Positions 1 to 9,588 of a stretch of DNA of 64,000 bases are shown piece after piece. This stretch comes from Bog-756 sp963828385. Its GTDB lineage: Bacteria; Actinomycetota; Acidimicrobiia; Acidimicrobiales; RAAP-2. The position numbers and the translations under genes are program-made. Below the pieces are notes generated by a model, which saw only the letters and a program-made list of their open reading frames with translations, was not told the DNA's origin and searched no databases. Positions within the stretch are counted from its first letter, which is position 1. Each line of letters opens with the position of its first letter. Location: contig CAWHEF010000002.1 in assembly GCA_963828385.1 (NCBI GenBank), forward strand, positions 310,001 through 374,000. The letters are read 5' to 3'.

Positions 1-300
1 TTCCTGACCACGGGCAGCCTCACCTCGGCCTCGGCCACGACGAGCCCGACTGCTACCTGTGTCGCGACATGCACCCTGCCGACCGATACCACGACCTACC
101 CTGTGGCGATCACCACCGCTCCCGTCACACCGTCGACCTTCACCATCTTCGACACCGCTGCCGGTACGGGCCTCGGCCAGATCATCCTCGGCGGGAGCAC
201 CCATCCGAATCCCTTCGGATGGTGGGTCAACGTTCCCTCAAATGCCTACGCCGGTGCCTACACCTCGACCGTGACGATGGCCATCGTCTCGGCGCCATGA
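1..300 (+). CDS. C-terminal part of a WxL-like secreted surface protein (partial)
   Basis: The frame is open from the first base of the window and stops at 298-300, so only the last 99 codons are present. The visible part is Thr/Ser/Ala-rich and ends in a Gly-Trp-Trp-Val segment followed by N-A-Y-A-G-A-Y-T-S-T-V-T, which resembles the C-terminal motif of WxL cell-wall-binding domains. The stop overlaps the start of the next gene (ATGA), and that neighbour resembles the DUF916 partners of WxL proteins. Together they suggest a surface-anchored pair. The function is inferred from this arrangement, and no catalytic residues are visible. Confidence 0.6.
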   Translation, partial: FLTTGSLTSASATTSPTATCVATCTLPTDTTTYPVAITTAPVTPSTFTIFDTAAGTGLGQIILGGSTHPNPFGWWVNVPSNAYAGAYTSTVTMAIVSAP

Positions 301-1376
301 GCAATCAAGGGCCTCGCCATCGATCGTTCGTACGCCGGAGGGGATCGTGCTGTGTCGCGGCCATTGCCCTATCGATGGTGGCGCTCGCCGTCCAGCCGTC
401 GAGCGCCGGCGCGATCTCGCTGGGTGGTTCGACGCCCATCGGGGTAAGCCCCCCACCCTTGCAGAACGGGCAAGCTCCGCCATACTTCGAGTTCACTCTC
501 GGGCCCGGTGACACCTCGAGCTCCAACGTGATCATCAGCAACGAAGGAACCAGAAGCGAGACACTCAAGCTCAGTGGATCAACCGGCATCACCTCCCCCA
601 ACTCGGGAAGCGCGTTCGAGGGATCGTTCGACAAGTGCGTCGGAGTCGGATGCTGGGTGTCCGGCTTGCCGCCGAAGATCACGCTCCAGCCGGGCGCTCG
701 TGAAACGGTTCCATTCACGGTGAGCGTCCCCTCCGCCACCGGTCCCCGGCAGTACCTGGCCGGCATCACCGTCGAACCAAATACCCCCTCACCCCGGGTC
801 ACCGTCGGGTCGAACGGCAAGGCATCGGCCAGCGCCGTGATCGTGGACCAGGTCACCGTCGGTGTGGCGGTCACGGTCGGCTCGATCTCGGCGCTGACGA
901 CGAGGCTTCAGATATCCGGTGTCACGGGCGGAGCCGTAGGGTCTGCGCCCCGCATGTACGTGAAGGTACGGAACTCCGGCCAGACCTTTGCCAAGGCGGC
1001 CGGGACGGCGAGCTGTGCTCTGACCGGAAGACAGGTGTCATACGCAATCTCGTCCGACACGGTTCTTCCCGGCGACAGCGCTCTCCTCCCCGTCAACGCT
1101 CCCGGGCTCGAGCCCGGTGCCGCAGTGCCGTGCCACGTCCAGCTCTCCTACGACCCGACCTCGAGGGCCGAGTGGACGGGTAAGGTCGTTCTTCCGACGA
1201 CGCCGCCCACGACGGTTGTCCGCACCGGGCTCGGTACCTATTCGTCCGTCTCCACCGGGATGCCTGCCTGGGCCATCGCTCTGATCGTCATCGGCGCCCT
1301 CATTGTTGTAGCCCTGGGTGTCATCACGATGCTGCTCCTCCGCCGGCGGGAAGCACACGGCAACCCGAGCGGCTGA
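297..1376 (+). CDS. DUF916-like (WxL-interacting) membrane-anchored surface protein
   Basis: The product is 359 aa. The ATG at 297 overlaps the previous stop and is followed by basic residues and a hydrophobic signal segment ending near S-S-A-G-A (about residue 39). The body is a beta-rich exported domain (F-E-F-T-L-G-P-G-D, then paired Ig-like stretches) of the sort seen in DUF916 proteins. It ends in one C-terminal transmembrane helix (W-A-I-A-L-I-V-I-G-A-L onward, about residues 322-347) and a basic cytoplasmic tail. The likely topology is an extracytoplasmic domain anchored at its C-terminus. A longer frame opens upstream at 69 but would swallow the preceding gene. The family is assigned from layout and partner gene and is only moderately sure. 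Confidence 0.65.
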   Translation: MSNQGPRHRSFVRRRGSCCVAAIALSMVALAVQPSSAGAISLGGSTPIGVSPPPLQNGQAPPYFEFTLGPGDTSSSNVIISNEGTRSETLKLSGSTGITSPNSGSAFEGSFDKCVGVGCWVSGLPPKITLQPGARETVPFTVSVPSATGPRQYLAGITVEPNTPSPRVTVGSNGKASASAVIVDQVTVGVAVTVGSISALTTRLQISGVTGGAVGSAPRMYVKVRNSGQTFAKAAGTASCALTGRQVSYAISSDTVLPGDSALLPVNAPGLEPGAAVPCHVQLSYDPTSRAEWTGKVVLPTTPPTTVVRTGLGTYSSVSTGMPAWAIALIVIGALIVVALGVITMLLLRRREAHGNPSG

Positions 1377-1383
1377 AACAGCG

Positions 1384-2346
1384 ATGCAACCGGGAAGTGA
1401 CAAAAGGAGCACGGGCAGCTCACCGAAGGAGGTAGACGGGCCGCCTTCGACGCAGCCGCCGCTGCGGGTCGGGTTGGTAGGCGCCGGCCTCTGGGCCGAA
1501 ATCGTCCATGCGCCCATGCTCGCCGGCGGCCCGGAGACCGAGCTCGTCGGGGTATGGGCAAGACGGTTCGATGCTGCCGCCAGGATCGCCGCCGCCCACG
1601 GCACCCACGCCTTCGACGACTACGGCGCGCTCCTCGACCACTGCGACGCGGTGACGTTCTCCGTGCCTCCCGACGTCCAGGCGACCATGGCCACCCGGGC
1701 GGCGCAGGCGGGCAAGGCGGTAATGCTCGAGAAGCCCATCGCGCTCGACGAACCGAGTGCGGAACGACTCACCGATGCCGTGAACGACGCCGGCGTGGCG
1801 TCGATCGTGGTGCTCACCTGGCGGTACGCCACGCGCACCCGGGCGTTTCTCAAGCGTCTCCCGCTCATCAGGCCCATCGGTGGTAGTGGCCGCTTCATCT
1901 CGGCGGCCTCGTTGGGCGGCCCGTTCGCCACGCCGTGGCGGCTCGAACGTGGGCCGTTGTTCGATCTCGGCCCCCACGTGATCGACATGCTCGAAGCATC
2001 ACTCGGCCGCGTCGTGTCCGTGCATGCGTCCGGCACGGCGGACACATGGGTCGCGCTGCTGCTCGGGCACGAGAACGGCCCGACGAGCGCCGCATTGCTG
2101 AGCGCCAGCGTGCCCGGGGAGCCCGGTATCGCGGGGGTCGAGATCTTCGGTCACGATGGCGTCGAGGTACTCGATGCGTCGTCGGTCGCCGAAAGCTCGA
2201 CGTTCGCGTGCCTCCGGCGCGAGTTCACCGAGAGCTACCACCGCCGTGCAGCGCATGCTCTCGACGTCAATCACGGTCTACACCTCCAACGCCTCATCAC
2301 CGAGGCGGACACGCAGCTCAGAGGAGCCACTCCTCGCAGTGACTGA
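1384..2346 (+). CDS. Gfo/Idh/MocA family NAD(P)-dependent oxidoreductase
   Basis: The product is 320 aa. An N-terminal Rossmann fold carries G-L-V-G-A-G-L-W-A about 30 residues in, and the conserved E-K-P-I-A-L-D segment follows near residue 115. Both are hallmarks of the glucose-fructose oxidoreductase/inositol dehydrogenase family, which oxidises or reduces sugars and sugar-like polyols. The C-terminal half is the alpha/beta substrate domain. The start is uncertain: an in-frame ATG lies upstream at 1318 inside the previous gene, and 1384 is chosen because it begins just after the previous stop. No clear ribosome-binding site is seen. The substrate cannot be read from the sequence. Confidence 0.8.
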   Translation: MQPGSDKRSTGSSPKEVDGPPSTQPPLRVGLVGAGLWAEIVHAPMLAGGPETELVGVWARRFDAAARIAAAHGTHAFDDYGALLDHCDAVTFSVPPDVQATMATRAAQAGKAVMLEKPIALDEPSAERLTDAVNDAGVASIVVLTWRYATRTRAFLKRLPLIRPIGGSGRFISAASLGGPFATPWRLERGPLFDLGPHVIDMLEASLGRVVSVHASGTADTWVALLLGHENGPTSAALLSASVPGEPGIAGVEIFGHDGVEVLDASSVAESSTFACLRREFTESYHRRAAHALDVNHGLHLQRLITEADTQLRGATPRSD

Positions 2347-2396
2347 ACCGCAGATGGCGTTCCGGTTCCGCGCCAACGGCGTGGTCCGGCACGGGC

Positions 2397-5300
2397 TCAC
2401 GATGACGTTACGTTGGTCGGCTCGCCAGGTGAGACGAGCCGTGCTCCGGTCTCCTCGACGGAGAGCGGCGCAGATACCGGATGCCTCCCGGTGATGAGGG
2501 TCAAGGTGTCCGTTGACCGGTCGTAGGACCACGAGGGCCGGGAGCGCTCGCCCCGCCCTTCGGACGCTGCCTTCCCGTCCAACGTGACACGCGAGGGAGG
2601 GGTGAGGTCCACCAGCTCGACCCGGTAGTTGGCTGCCGACGCCTGCCCGGGGTAGTGGCCGTGCACCGGACCGATGATCACCCGGGTGAATGATCTCCCG
2701 CCGGTCGCGTCGGGCGGTCCGGACGAGAGAGTGATCGGCGTCTGGCTGTCCTGGCCCTTCGTGTAGCCGAGCCCGATGCCGGCGTCATCGTAGAGCCGGA
2801 GCGACCCATCGGATCCCGGGTAGACCTTGAGGGTCGTCGTCCCGGCTGCACCGGGCGTCCCGGACACGGTGGTTTCCTCGGGAATGATCCCTCCTGTCCG
2901 AACGAAGACCGGCATCCGGTCGAGGGGCGTCCCCAAGGCGGTTGTCGACGGACCGGTGAAGGTGGCCCCGGTGAAGTAGTCCACCCACCGTCCCGGAGGG
3001 AACCACACGTTGTCGTGGCCACGTCGCCCGGCGTGGTCACCGGGGCAACCAACACATCGGGCCCGTAGAGGTACTCCGTCGGGTTGGCGTAGGCGGCCGG
3101 TTGAGCTCTGGGTAGTCGAGATAGAGCGGGCGGTCCATGGGCAGGCCGGTCTGGTGGGCCTCGGCCGCCAGCGTGTAGGTGTAGGGGAGGAGGGCCTCCC
3201 GAAGCCGGAGGAACGTCCTCGGTGGCGGAGCGCACCGGTTCGGGGATACTGCCACGGCAGGCGGTCCTCGTTGTCGGAGTGGAGGCGGAGGATGGGCTGG
3301 AAGGTGCCGAGCTGGACCCACCGGTCGTAGAGGTCGGGCGGGTCAGCCCCGGACTGGGTGGGAGGAGGGCCGAGGAAGCTCCCGATGTCGTCACTCACGT
3401 ATGGCTCGCCGATCGATGCCTCGGCCGGGGTGAGCTCGGCCTCCTGTGCCAGCGTGTTCCAGGTTCCCCAGGCGTCGCCGGTGAAGGCGATGGCGGAGGT
3501 GTGGTCGGACCACGCCCCGGCCGGATAGACCTGCTCCGGATCGTCGTTGGAGCACCGATCCGGGCCAGCACGAAGCCCCGCTGCCCCCGAGTCGGCCATC
3601 TGCTGGGCGTAGAGATGACCGATCCACGAGTCGGGGGTGACGCCGGGCATCGAGACCACGGAGTCGTCGCAGCACCAGTCCAGCCACCAGAAGGCCACAC
3701 CTTGGCGCTCAAAGCTCTGCTGGAGGGAGAAGTTGGATTCGGCTTGGGGGATCGAGCTCCAGTCCCAGACTTTGCACGGTCCCGCCTGACAGGCCGACGG
3801 CGAGAGGGTGTGCCCGGAGATGCGCTCAGCCGCTGGGAGCTTTTTGTCGTTGTCTTCGATGCCGGAGTGGATATTCAAGGTGACGTCGATGCCGTGGTGC
3901 GTGCGCCCAGGTCAGAAACGAAGCTGGCATCGGGGAAGAGCGACGTGTTCCACGACCATCCGTTCCAGTCGTTCGGTGACTTCCAGTCGGTGTCCAGCGA
4001 GAGCGTGTTGAGTGGAACCTTGTTTTTCACGAACTCGGGATAGACGCTCTGCTGAATGGAGTGGCTCGAGTACGGCGTGTAGTCGGAGTACCAGACGCCG
4101 AAGACGTTGCGGGGCAGTAGGGGGGCAGGCCCGGTCAGGCGTGTCAGTGCCTCGCAGGGCGCCGGAATAGTCGTGGCCGTAGGCGAACAGGTAGCCGTCC
4201 TCCACATCTCCGTGCGAAGGTCGGGGCCGCACCCAGCCGTGCTGCGTCCATATCGCGCCCTTCGTGTCGTCGAGCAGCCGCCAGCCGGCTTGGTCGAGGA
4301 GCCCGTCGGTGTGGAGCGGCTCGAGGCCCGCTTGACATGTCGCCGGTTGCTCGTCGGCTCCGCAAGTCGGGTTTATGTTGTAGGTGTCGGTGTCGAATCC
4401 GCGGATCCATCCTCCCAGTGGACCGGTGGCCGGGAGGATGGGCGGTGGGTCTCCCCACCGGCGCAACCGCCACCGTGTCGAAGTCGGTGTCACATCCCTC
4501 ACCGGTTCCGCATCGGAGCTCGACCGAGTTCGTCCCCGCCTGGAGGGGCACGGTGGTGGTGAGCGTCGCCCATCCGGCCGTGTCGAGCGTGGAGGTGATC
4601 GCCGCGGTCAGCGTCGTGACGTACCGCCCGTTGACGATCACGTCGAAGTTCCGTGACGGTGGCGGGTTGAGCACCACGTAAGTGGAGTACCGCAGCGTGA
4701 GGGTGGCCGGCCCGACGGGCGACCCGAGAACCTCCCAGGTGGCGCTGGCACCCGGCTTCAGGACGTCGCCGACGTAACCCGCGGGGCTCTCGTAGCCGGT
4801 CGACTGCTCGCTCATGGCCGCACCACCCCCGAGGGACGCGGCCCCGGCCTGGCAGACCTGGTCGAACGTGCACTCCCAGTCCCAGGTGGGGTGGACCGTC
4901 GTGGGTTGGCCGTCCACGGACAGCTGGAGCGATGTGTTCTGTGTGGTGAATGGTCCCGAACCGAGCTTGTAGCGGAGCACGGCCTGATGGGTCTGGACTG
5001 TCAGCCAGCCACGGGAGATGCCGGTGTGGTAGGGAGGAACGGGCATGCGCCGATCGACGGCGTTGACAGTCGGTGTGTTCTCGAAGTTGCCGGTGGGCGA
5101 ATACTCGAGGCGCAACAGTGTCGGACTGAGCACCTCGATCCGGGCGTCTCCGGCCCGGACGATGGCCGATCGGTGGGCCATACCGTCGGCCAGGTCCACT
5201 GGGGTCGTCAGATCAACTGGGGACGATGCGGTTGTGGCTTCGCCCGGTTCACCGGAGGCACCCGCAGGAGGCGGAGCAGAGAAGATCAAGCCCGCAATGA

Positions 5301-5448
5301 GCAGGACCGGGGCCAGGGTGGGCCACGCTACCCGCCTGATCCATCTGGATCGGCGACGGGCGGCTCCTCCAGCCAGTGCGTCGCGACCCAGCTGGGTGTT
5401 CACCGGGACGACATTACCAACCTGTTTTTTCCCGAACCCGAGATGCAT
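2397..5448 (-). pseudogene. Secreted GH31 alpha-glycosidase, broken by about six frameshifts
   Basis: Reading the minus strand, GH31 homology runs continuously from about 5448 to 2397 but changes frame near 4470, 4150, 3905, 3250, 3110 and 3020. The N-terminus has a basic/hydrophobic signal segment (L-L-I-A-G-L-I-F-S). Next come a GH31 N-terminal beta domain and a CBM-like insert around 4500-4900. The catalytic barrel includes L-D-T-D-W-K-S-P-N-D-W, the nucleophile-type W-W-L-D-W-C-C-D-D and the acid/base-type F-T-G-D-A-W-G-T-W. The C-terminal domain ends around 2400. All key pieces survive in order, so this is either a young pseudogene or an intact gene with sequence errors. The exact start (ATG 5448 or GTG 5403) is not resolved. 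Confidence 0.75.
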
Positions 5449-5472
5449 CGAGCGGAGCGTGGATCCCGAGCC

Positions 5473-5514
5473 GTGGGCCTTGCGGGTCTCGATCCCGCCA
5501 CCTTGGGATCAAGA
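5473..5514 (-). repeat. Partial tRNA-Lys 3' half, diverged att-like copy A
   Basis: On the minus strand this reads from a CTCTTGA anticodon-loop-like sequence to the GGCCCAC acceptor end. It matches the 3' half of the intact tRNA-Lys at 26959-27034 with about five differences. The T-stem differences are compensatory (GCGGG pairs with CCCGC, where the intact gene has GCGAG and CTCGC). No tRNA 5' half follows at higher coordinates. This looks like an attachment-site remnant or a severed tRNA-Lys(CUU) half. Confidence 0.65.
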
Positions 5515-5691
5515 GCGGGACCCGGTGCCTTTCGGTACCGCTCGACTCACATGAATATGCCCGATGAACTGCCTCCTCGTTCCCATTGTTCGCGAGTCTT
5601 CGCGTCGGTTGGCGAACACCTGTAGCCGTGATCGTGGCCCGACATATGCTCAGCTTGTTGTTACCCACCGGGATCATCGGGCTCAGCCTGC

Positions 5692-5809
5692 GCGCCAAGC
5701 GCCAAGCGCCAAGCGCCAAGCGCCTGCGCGCCAAGCGCCAAGCGCCAAGCGCCAAGCGCCAAGCGCCAAGCGCCAAGCGCCAAGCGCCAAGCGCCAAGTG
5801 CCAAGCGCC
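5692..5809. repeat. Heptanucleotide tandem repeat (GCGCCAA)n
   Basis: Four GCGCCAA units run from 5692 to 5719. An 8-base interruption follows, then ten more perfect units from 5728 to 5797, one GTGCCAA variant and a final truncated unit. A 7-base unit shifts the reading frame at every copy. The array sits in a gene-free stretch between the broken GH31 gene and the SRPBCC gene, so it is probably a non-coding, length-variable tract. Confidence 0.95.
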
Positions 5810-6021
5810 GACCGCGACGGCCGCCAGCCGCCCGTCAGTGATCGCCCCGATCTCGTTGATGGACGAGCGGCAGGATGCCCGCTCAACGATCCTGCTGTGA
5901 GGTCGCCGGTTCCTCGACGAGGGGGCGTGGGAGACGACCGATGACTCTTACCCGCTAGGTCGTCTGTCCTCGTAGTTGCTCGCTTGCCGTCTAAATCGGC
6001 TGCCCGGAAGGAGTCCTCGCC

Positions 6022-6501
6022 ATGACGATTGACAGCCTCAGCGCCACGGTCACCATCAAGGCACCGCCGGAGAACATCTTCGCGATCATCGCCGACCCTG
6101 CCAGTCATGCCGCGATCGACGGTACGGGTTGGGTCCGCGAACCCCTCGATGGCAACAGCCAGCTCACGACAGAAGGTCAGGTCTTCCGGATGGCGATGTA
6201 TCACGACAACCGCCCAGACGGCAACTACCAGATGGCCAACAAGGTCGTGGTCTTCGATCCTCCACACGCCATCGCCTGGAGGCCGGGCCAAGATCGAGCA
6301 GGGAATGGTGAACTCGAGTTCGGCGGGTGGGTCTGGCGCTACGACCTCACACCGATCAGGCAATCCGAGACCGAGGTCAAGCTCTCCTACGACTGGTCAG
6401 CGGTGCCGCCGCCCCTCCGGGAGCACATTCAGTTTCCGCCGTTCGACCCCGATCATCTCCACAACTCGCTGAACCATCTGGCCGAGCTCGTCCCATCTTG
6501 A
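6022..6501 (+). CDS. SRPBCC (START/Bet v 1-like) small-molecule-binding protein
   Basis: The product is 159 aa. It begins with the typical beta-strand pattern of the SRPBCC fold (S-A-T-V-T-I-K-A-P-P-E-N-I-F-A-I-I-A-D-P), where P-x-E-x-V/I-F marks the first strand-helix turn, and it ends with a long amphipathic helix. The size matches polyketide-cyclase/dehydrase-type members, which bind hydrophobic ligands in a deep pocket. An AAGGAG ribosome-binding site precedes the ATG by about eight bases. It lies in the oldest of the tRNA-Lys-flanked intervals. The ligand is unknown. Confidence 0.8.
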   Translation: MTIDSLSATVTIKAPPENIFAIIADPASHAAIDGTGWVREPLDGNSQLTTEGQVFRMAMYHDNRPDGNYQMANKVVVFDPPHAIAWRPGQDRAGNGELEFGGWVWRYDLTPIRQSETEVKLSYDWSAVPPPLREHIQFPPFDPDHLHNSLNHLAELVPS

Positions 6502-6625
6502 GCTGATTGACGTAGCGATGAAGGCCTCGCTCCCGCAGGCAAACGGGTAACACCCTTTACTCCCGCGAACGGAACGCTCTACGGCGACGACAGGCGCGGT
6601 CGATAGGTGGGAGCGGGCTCACTAT

Positions 6626-7201
6626 CTATGTGGGGTCGCACGGCTTTCGAGTGACGAACCGAAACTGGTAGTCCCCTACATCGACCTCCGTGTCGACGAA
6701 TCCGGCAGTCGATAGCCGGTCGGCCAGGGTGTCCGGGTCCACCGGGACGAAGATGTCGTCGACGTGGCCTGCCCGGATCGCGTCAAGGTCCAAGGAGTCC
6801 GTGCCCACGAAGATTGCCCCGGCTCGGAGCACCCGGCTGACCTCGGCGAACAGGTGGTCCTGGTCGGTCGGCGAGGCCATGTGATGGAGCATGGCGAAGC
6901 AGGCGGCGCTGGTGAAGCGGTCCGAGTCGAGCCCCGAGGCGGTGGCGTCGGTGCAGATGACTTCCACGTTCGTGCCCACCAAGCGGTCCCGGAGCGCTAT
7001 GGCCAGCCCGACGTCAACTTCGACGGAGGTCAGGTGGGACACCCGCTGGCGGAGGATATCGGTGGTGAGACCCGGACCGGGTCCAATCTCCAGGACATCG
7101 TCACCGAGGTCTCCCGCAGCCTCGATCCAGGGCAACAGATCCGTCTCCAGCATGGCCGCCCACTCCGGGCTGGACAGGAATTCGAGGTGGGACTGATTCA
7201 T
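6626..7201 (-). CDS. Class I SAM-dependent methyltransferase
   Basis: The product is 191 aa. Motif I appears as V-L-E-I-G-P-G-P-G-L near residue 40. An acidic residue follows at the end of beta-2 (T-S-V-E-V-D), then a C-F-A-M-L-H-H-M segment typical of UbiE/ubiquinone-type methyltransferases with H-H after motif II. The start is supported by an AGGAGA sequence just upstream of the ATG. The protein is short for the family and covers little more than the SAM-binding core. The methyl acceptor cannot be predicted. It is flanked by an integrase remnant and sits in a decayed mobile interval. Confidence 0.82.
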   Translation of the reverse strand: MNQSHLEFLSSPEWAAMLETDLLPWIEAAGDLGDDVLEIGPGPGLTTDILRQRVSHLTSVEVDVGLAIALRDRLVGTNVEVICTDATASGLDSDRFTSAACFAMLHHMASPTDQDHLFAEVSRVLRAGAIFVGTDSLDLDAIRAGHVDDIFVPVDPDTLADRLSTAGFVDTEVDVGDYQFRFVTRKPCDPT

Positions 7202-7279
7202 TCTCCTGTTGTACCTCCGAGGGTGATGGCCGTCTCTGCGCGCTCGGTCAAATTACTGCCCCAGCCGGACAGATCCGGA

Positions 7280-7562
7280 TTAGGTCGAAATGCGCACCGG
7301 CGGCTCGGCACCGACAGAAGAGCGCGAGAACAGATAGCCGTGGGGGAGCACGTCGAGGCCGAAGCCTGACGCCAGGTCCTCCATACGCCGGCGATGGGCG
7401 TCGAGGACAGTGAGGGTGAGCTCGTCGAGGTCGATCGTTCGCTTCTGGTGGGCGCCGATCAGCGTGTGGGCACGGCGCACGGTGGCCATTGCCCTTGGTG
7501 GTGAGCTTGGCGTAGAGGCGATCGAGGTCCCGGGCAGTGAGCTTGGTCAGCCGGAGGTTCCC
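7280..7562 (-). pseudogene. Tyrosine integrase remnant with internal deletion
   Basis: Two pieces in different frames match the intact integrase at 25632-26883. Near 7562-7485 a fragment carries L-R-L-T-K-L-T-A-R-D-L-D-R-L-Y-A-K-L. Then 7489-7280 fuses the H-T-L-I-G-A segment directly to L-D-E-L-T-L-T-V-L-D-A-H-R-R-R and D-V-L-P-H-G-Y-L-F-S-R-S. The catalytic region with the second Arg, the H-x-x-R-H box and the Tyr is missing. Its position immediately left of a tRNA-Lys 3' repeat mirrors the intact integrase, so this is the relic of an earlier related element. Confidence 0.85.
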
Positions 7563-7600
7563 GAGCCCAGGGCAACGATCCGTTCGGTCATGTAGTGGCC

Positions 7601-7645
7601 TGGTGGGCCGTGCGGGTCTCGATCTCGTCACCTTGGGATTAAAAG
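7601..7645 (-). repeat. att-like copy B of the tRNA-Lys 3' end
   Basis: These 45 bases match the CCA end through the anticodon loop of the intact tRNA-Lys with only a few changes. One of them disrupts the T-stem, so the copy cannot be a functional tRNA half. The integrase remnant lies directly to its left. This is the arrangement expected at the right end of a former tRNA-Lys element. Confidence 0.85.
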
Positions 7646-8138
7646 GGCGTTCCTTGATGTCGCTGCCGGTCCGCCTTTGTCGCAGCGGGTTCTATTTCCG
7701 CAGATCAGACACGGTGAGTGCGAAGAGGCCCGCGACTAGGCACGACGCTCTGCGATGGAGATGGACGGAATTGTTCGGTCAATTGTTGGGCAGAACCTGC
7801 TGCACAACCCCCCATGCCCCAATATCGCGGTTACGGATGAAAGTGACCCCCAACGGAACTTCGGTGGCAGGCGCAGCCGATCGAGGTTAGACCCCGAGAT
7901 GGAGGCCTAGAGCCCGGCACTCACGCATACGGGATCAAAGCGAGGAGGAAACCCGCACCTCGTGGTCCCGGCCAGACGGCTCCCCGGCGAACTGCTTGTC
8001 AGGACTTGAGTGAGGAGCTACAACACTGCTCTGTGGAAGGTTGCGACAGAGGTGGACTCTTCGGCGAGGACGAAATGAGAACGAGGGGCCCGCAAAAGGC
8101 TGGGGCGGGCGGCTCGCAAGGCGGAGTAACGAGTAACT
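7646..8138. other. Gene-free interval between att copy B and the MFS gene
   Basis: No convincing reading frame or RNA gene is visible in this stretch. It is somewhat richer in A and T than the flanks and may hold the left-end junk of an older insertion and the MFS promoter. No repeats or strong hairpins were recognised. Confidence 0.5.
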
Positions 8139-9548
8139 GTGCCTGATACGACGAAGCAACAGACCCCAACACCTTCGGTACGCCGAATGCTCGTCCCGTT
8201 GGCCTTAGCTCAGTTCATCTGTAGCTTTGCCGGTTCAAACATGAGTGTGATGATCAACTCCATTAGTCAGGATCTTCACACCACGGTTCAAGGCGTGCAG
8301 GTTACCATCACGCTCTTTTTGCTCGTCATGGCTGCGTTGATGATTCCTGGCGGAAAGCTAACGGACCGCCTTGGTCGCATCCGTTGCTTCAGGATGGGAC
8401 TGACCATCTACGGGATCGGCACGGTTCTCGCTGCGGTCTCTCCTGGGCTAGGTGTCCTCATCCTCGGTTACTCGATCTTTGAGGGAGTCGGCACCGCCCT
8501 GCTGATCCCGCCTGTGTACATCCTCACCACCATGCTCTTCAGCGACATGAGGTCTCGGGCGTGGGCGTTCGGCGTCATCAGTGGGATGGGAGGGATCGGC
8601 GCGGCCACCGGACCGCTGATCGGCGGGTTGATCGCGACGGCCGTTTCGTGGCGAGTGGCTTTCGTGTTCCAAACCGCGATCATTGTGATCATCGTGTCCC
8701 TCGCCCGGAAGGTCGTTGATCCGGTGTCACCAGACCCGACGCGTCCGTTCGACATCATGGGGGCGTTTCTCTCGGCGCTGGGTCTGGTGGTCCTAGTCGG
8801 GGGGATCATGGCGGCCGACAAGAACGTGGCGCTCATGCTTGTGCTGATCGTCGTCGGCGTGATCATCCTGGCCGGCTTCTTTGCCTGGATCCGCCGTCGC
8901 GAACGAGCCGGCAAGGAGGTCCTTTTGTCCACGGCGTTGTTCCGCAACCGCACCTCGAATTTGGCGCTCGTCACACAGAACGTCCAATGGGCCATGCTAC
9001 TGGGCACGTCGTTCGTCGTATCCGCCTACCTGCAGGTCGTTCGACACTACAACTCCGTCCAAACAGGCGTAATCTTCACCGCAGCAACGCTCGGCATCCT
9101 GTTGTCGTCAGTCGCCGCGGGTCGGCTGGCGAAGCGATACCACCAGCGAACACTCATCTTGACGGGGTTCGCGGTCGCGATCATCGGCCTCATTGTTCTG
9201 CTCGTGCTGGTGAAGGGTCGTCCGGGCGCCTGGTACTTCGCCCCGGGGCTTTTCCTAATGGGTCTAGGTGTCGGCGTCATGCTCACTCCGTCGGTGAACG
9301 TTGTTCAGTCTTCGTTCAGCGAGCAGCTGCAAGGAGAGATTTCTGGGCTGTCGCGAAGCGTGTCCAACCTCGGGTCGTCCCTTGGTACCGCGATCGCAGG
9401 CACGATTCTCTTTTCGGGCCTCGCCGACCCGAAGCGGTCTTACGGCATCGCGGTGGTCGTGCTCGCGTTCATCGGCCTATTGGGCTTGGGCGCTGCAGTC
9501 TTGCTCCCATCGACCGATCCATCGCCAAGCTCGGTCACCGACACATGA
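8139..9548 (+). CDS. MFS transporter, DHA2-like drug/proton antiporter
   Basis: The product is 469 aa, with about 14 hydrophobic segments spread over the length. Motif A appears as G-K-L-T-D-R-L-G-R-I-R after the second helix. Motif C-type glycine patterns follow (G-I-G-A-A-T-G-P-L-I-G-G), which define the antiporter helix of drug exporters. Size and 14-helix layout fit the EmrB/QacA group, which pumps out drugs or metabolites at the cytoplasmic membrane. The start is a GTG with a GGAG about 12 bases upstream. No adjacent TetR or MarR regulator is present, which is unusual for this family. It lies inside the middle tRNA-Lys interval. Confidence 0.88.
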   Translation: MPDTTKQQTPTPSVRRMLVPLALAQFICSFAGSNMSVMINSISQDLHTTVQGVQVTITLFLLVMAALMIPGGKLTDRLGRIRCFRMGLTIYGIGTVLAAVSPGLGVLILGYSIFEGVGTALLIPPVYILTTMLFSDMRSRAWAFGVISGMGGIGAATGPLIGGLIATAVSWRVAFVFQTAIIVIIVSLARKVVDPVSPDPTRPFDIMGAFLSALGLVVLVGGIMAADKNVALMLVLIVVGVIILAGFFAWIRRRERAGKEVLLSTALFRNRTSNLALVTQNVQWAMLLGTSFVVSAYLQVVRHYNSVQTGVIFTAATLGILLSSVAAGRLAKRYHQRTLILTGFAVAIIGLIVLLVLVKGRPGAWYFAPGLFLMGLGVGVMLTPSVNVVQSSFSEQLQGEISGLSRSVSNLGSSLGTAIAGTILFSGLADPKRSYGIAVVVLAFIGLLGLGAAVLLPSTDPSPSSVTDT

Positions 9549-9588
9549 ACCCGCCCAGTGTGCGTCCGACTACGACGGCAGCCCGGCA

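Noticed and set aside
5692..5809. CRISPR array
   Set aside because: The repeat is seven bases with no spacers, and there are no cas genes in the window.
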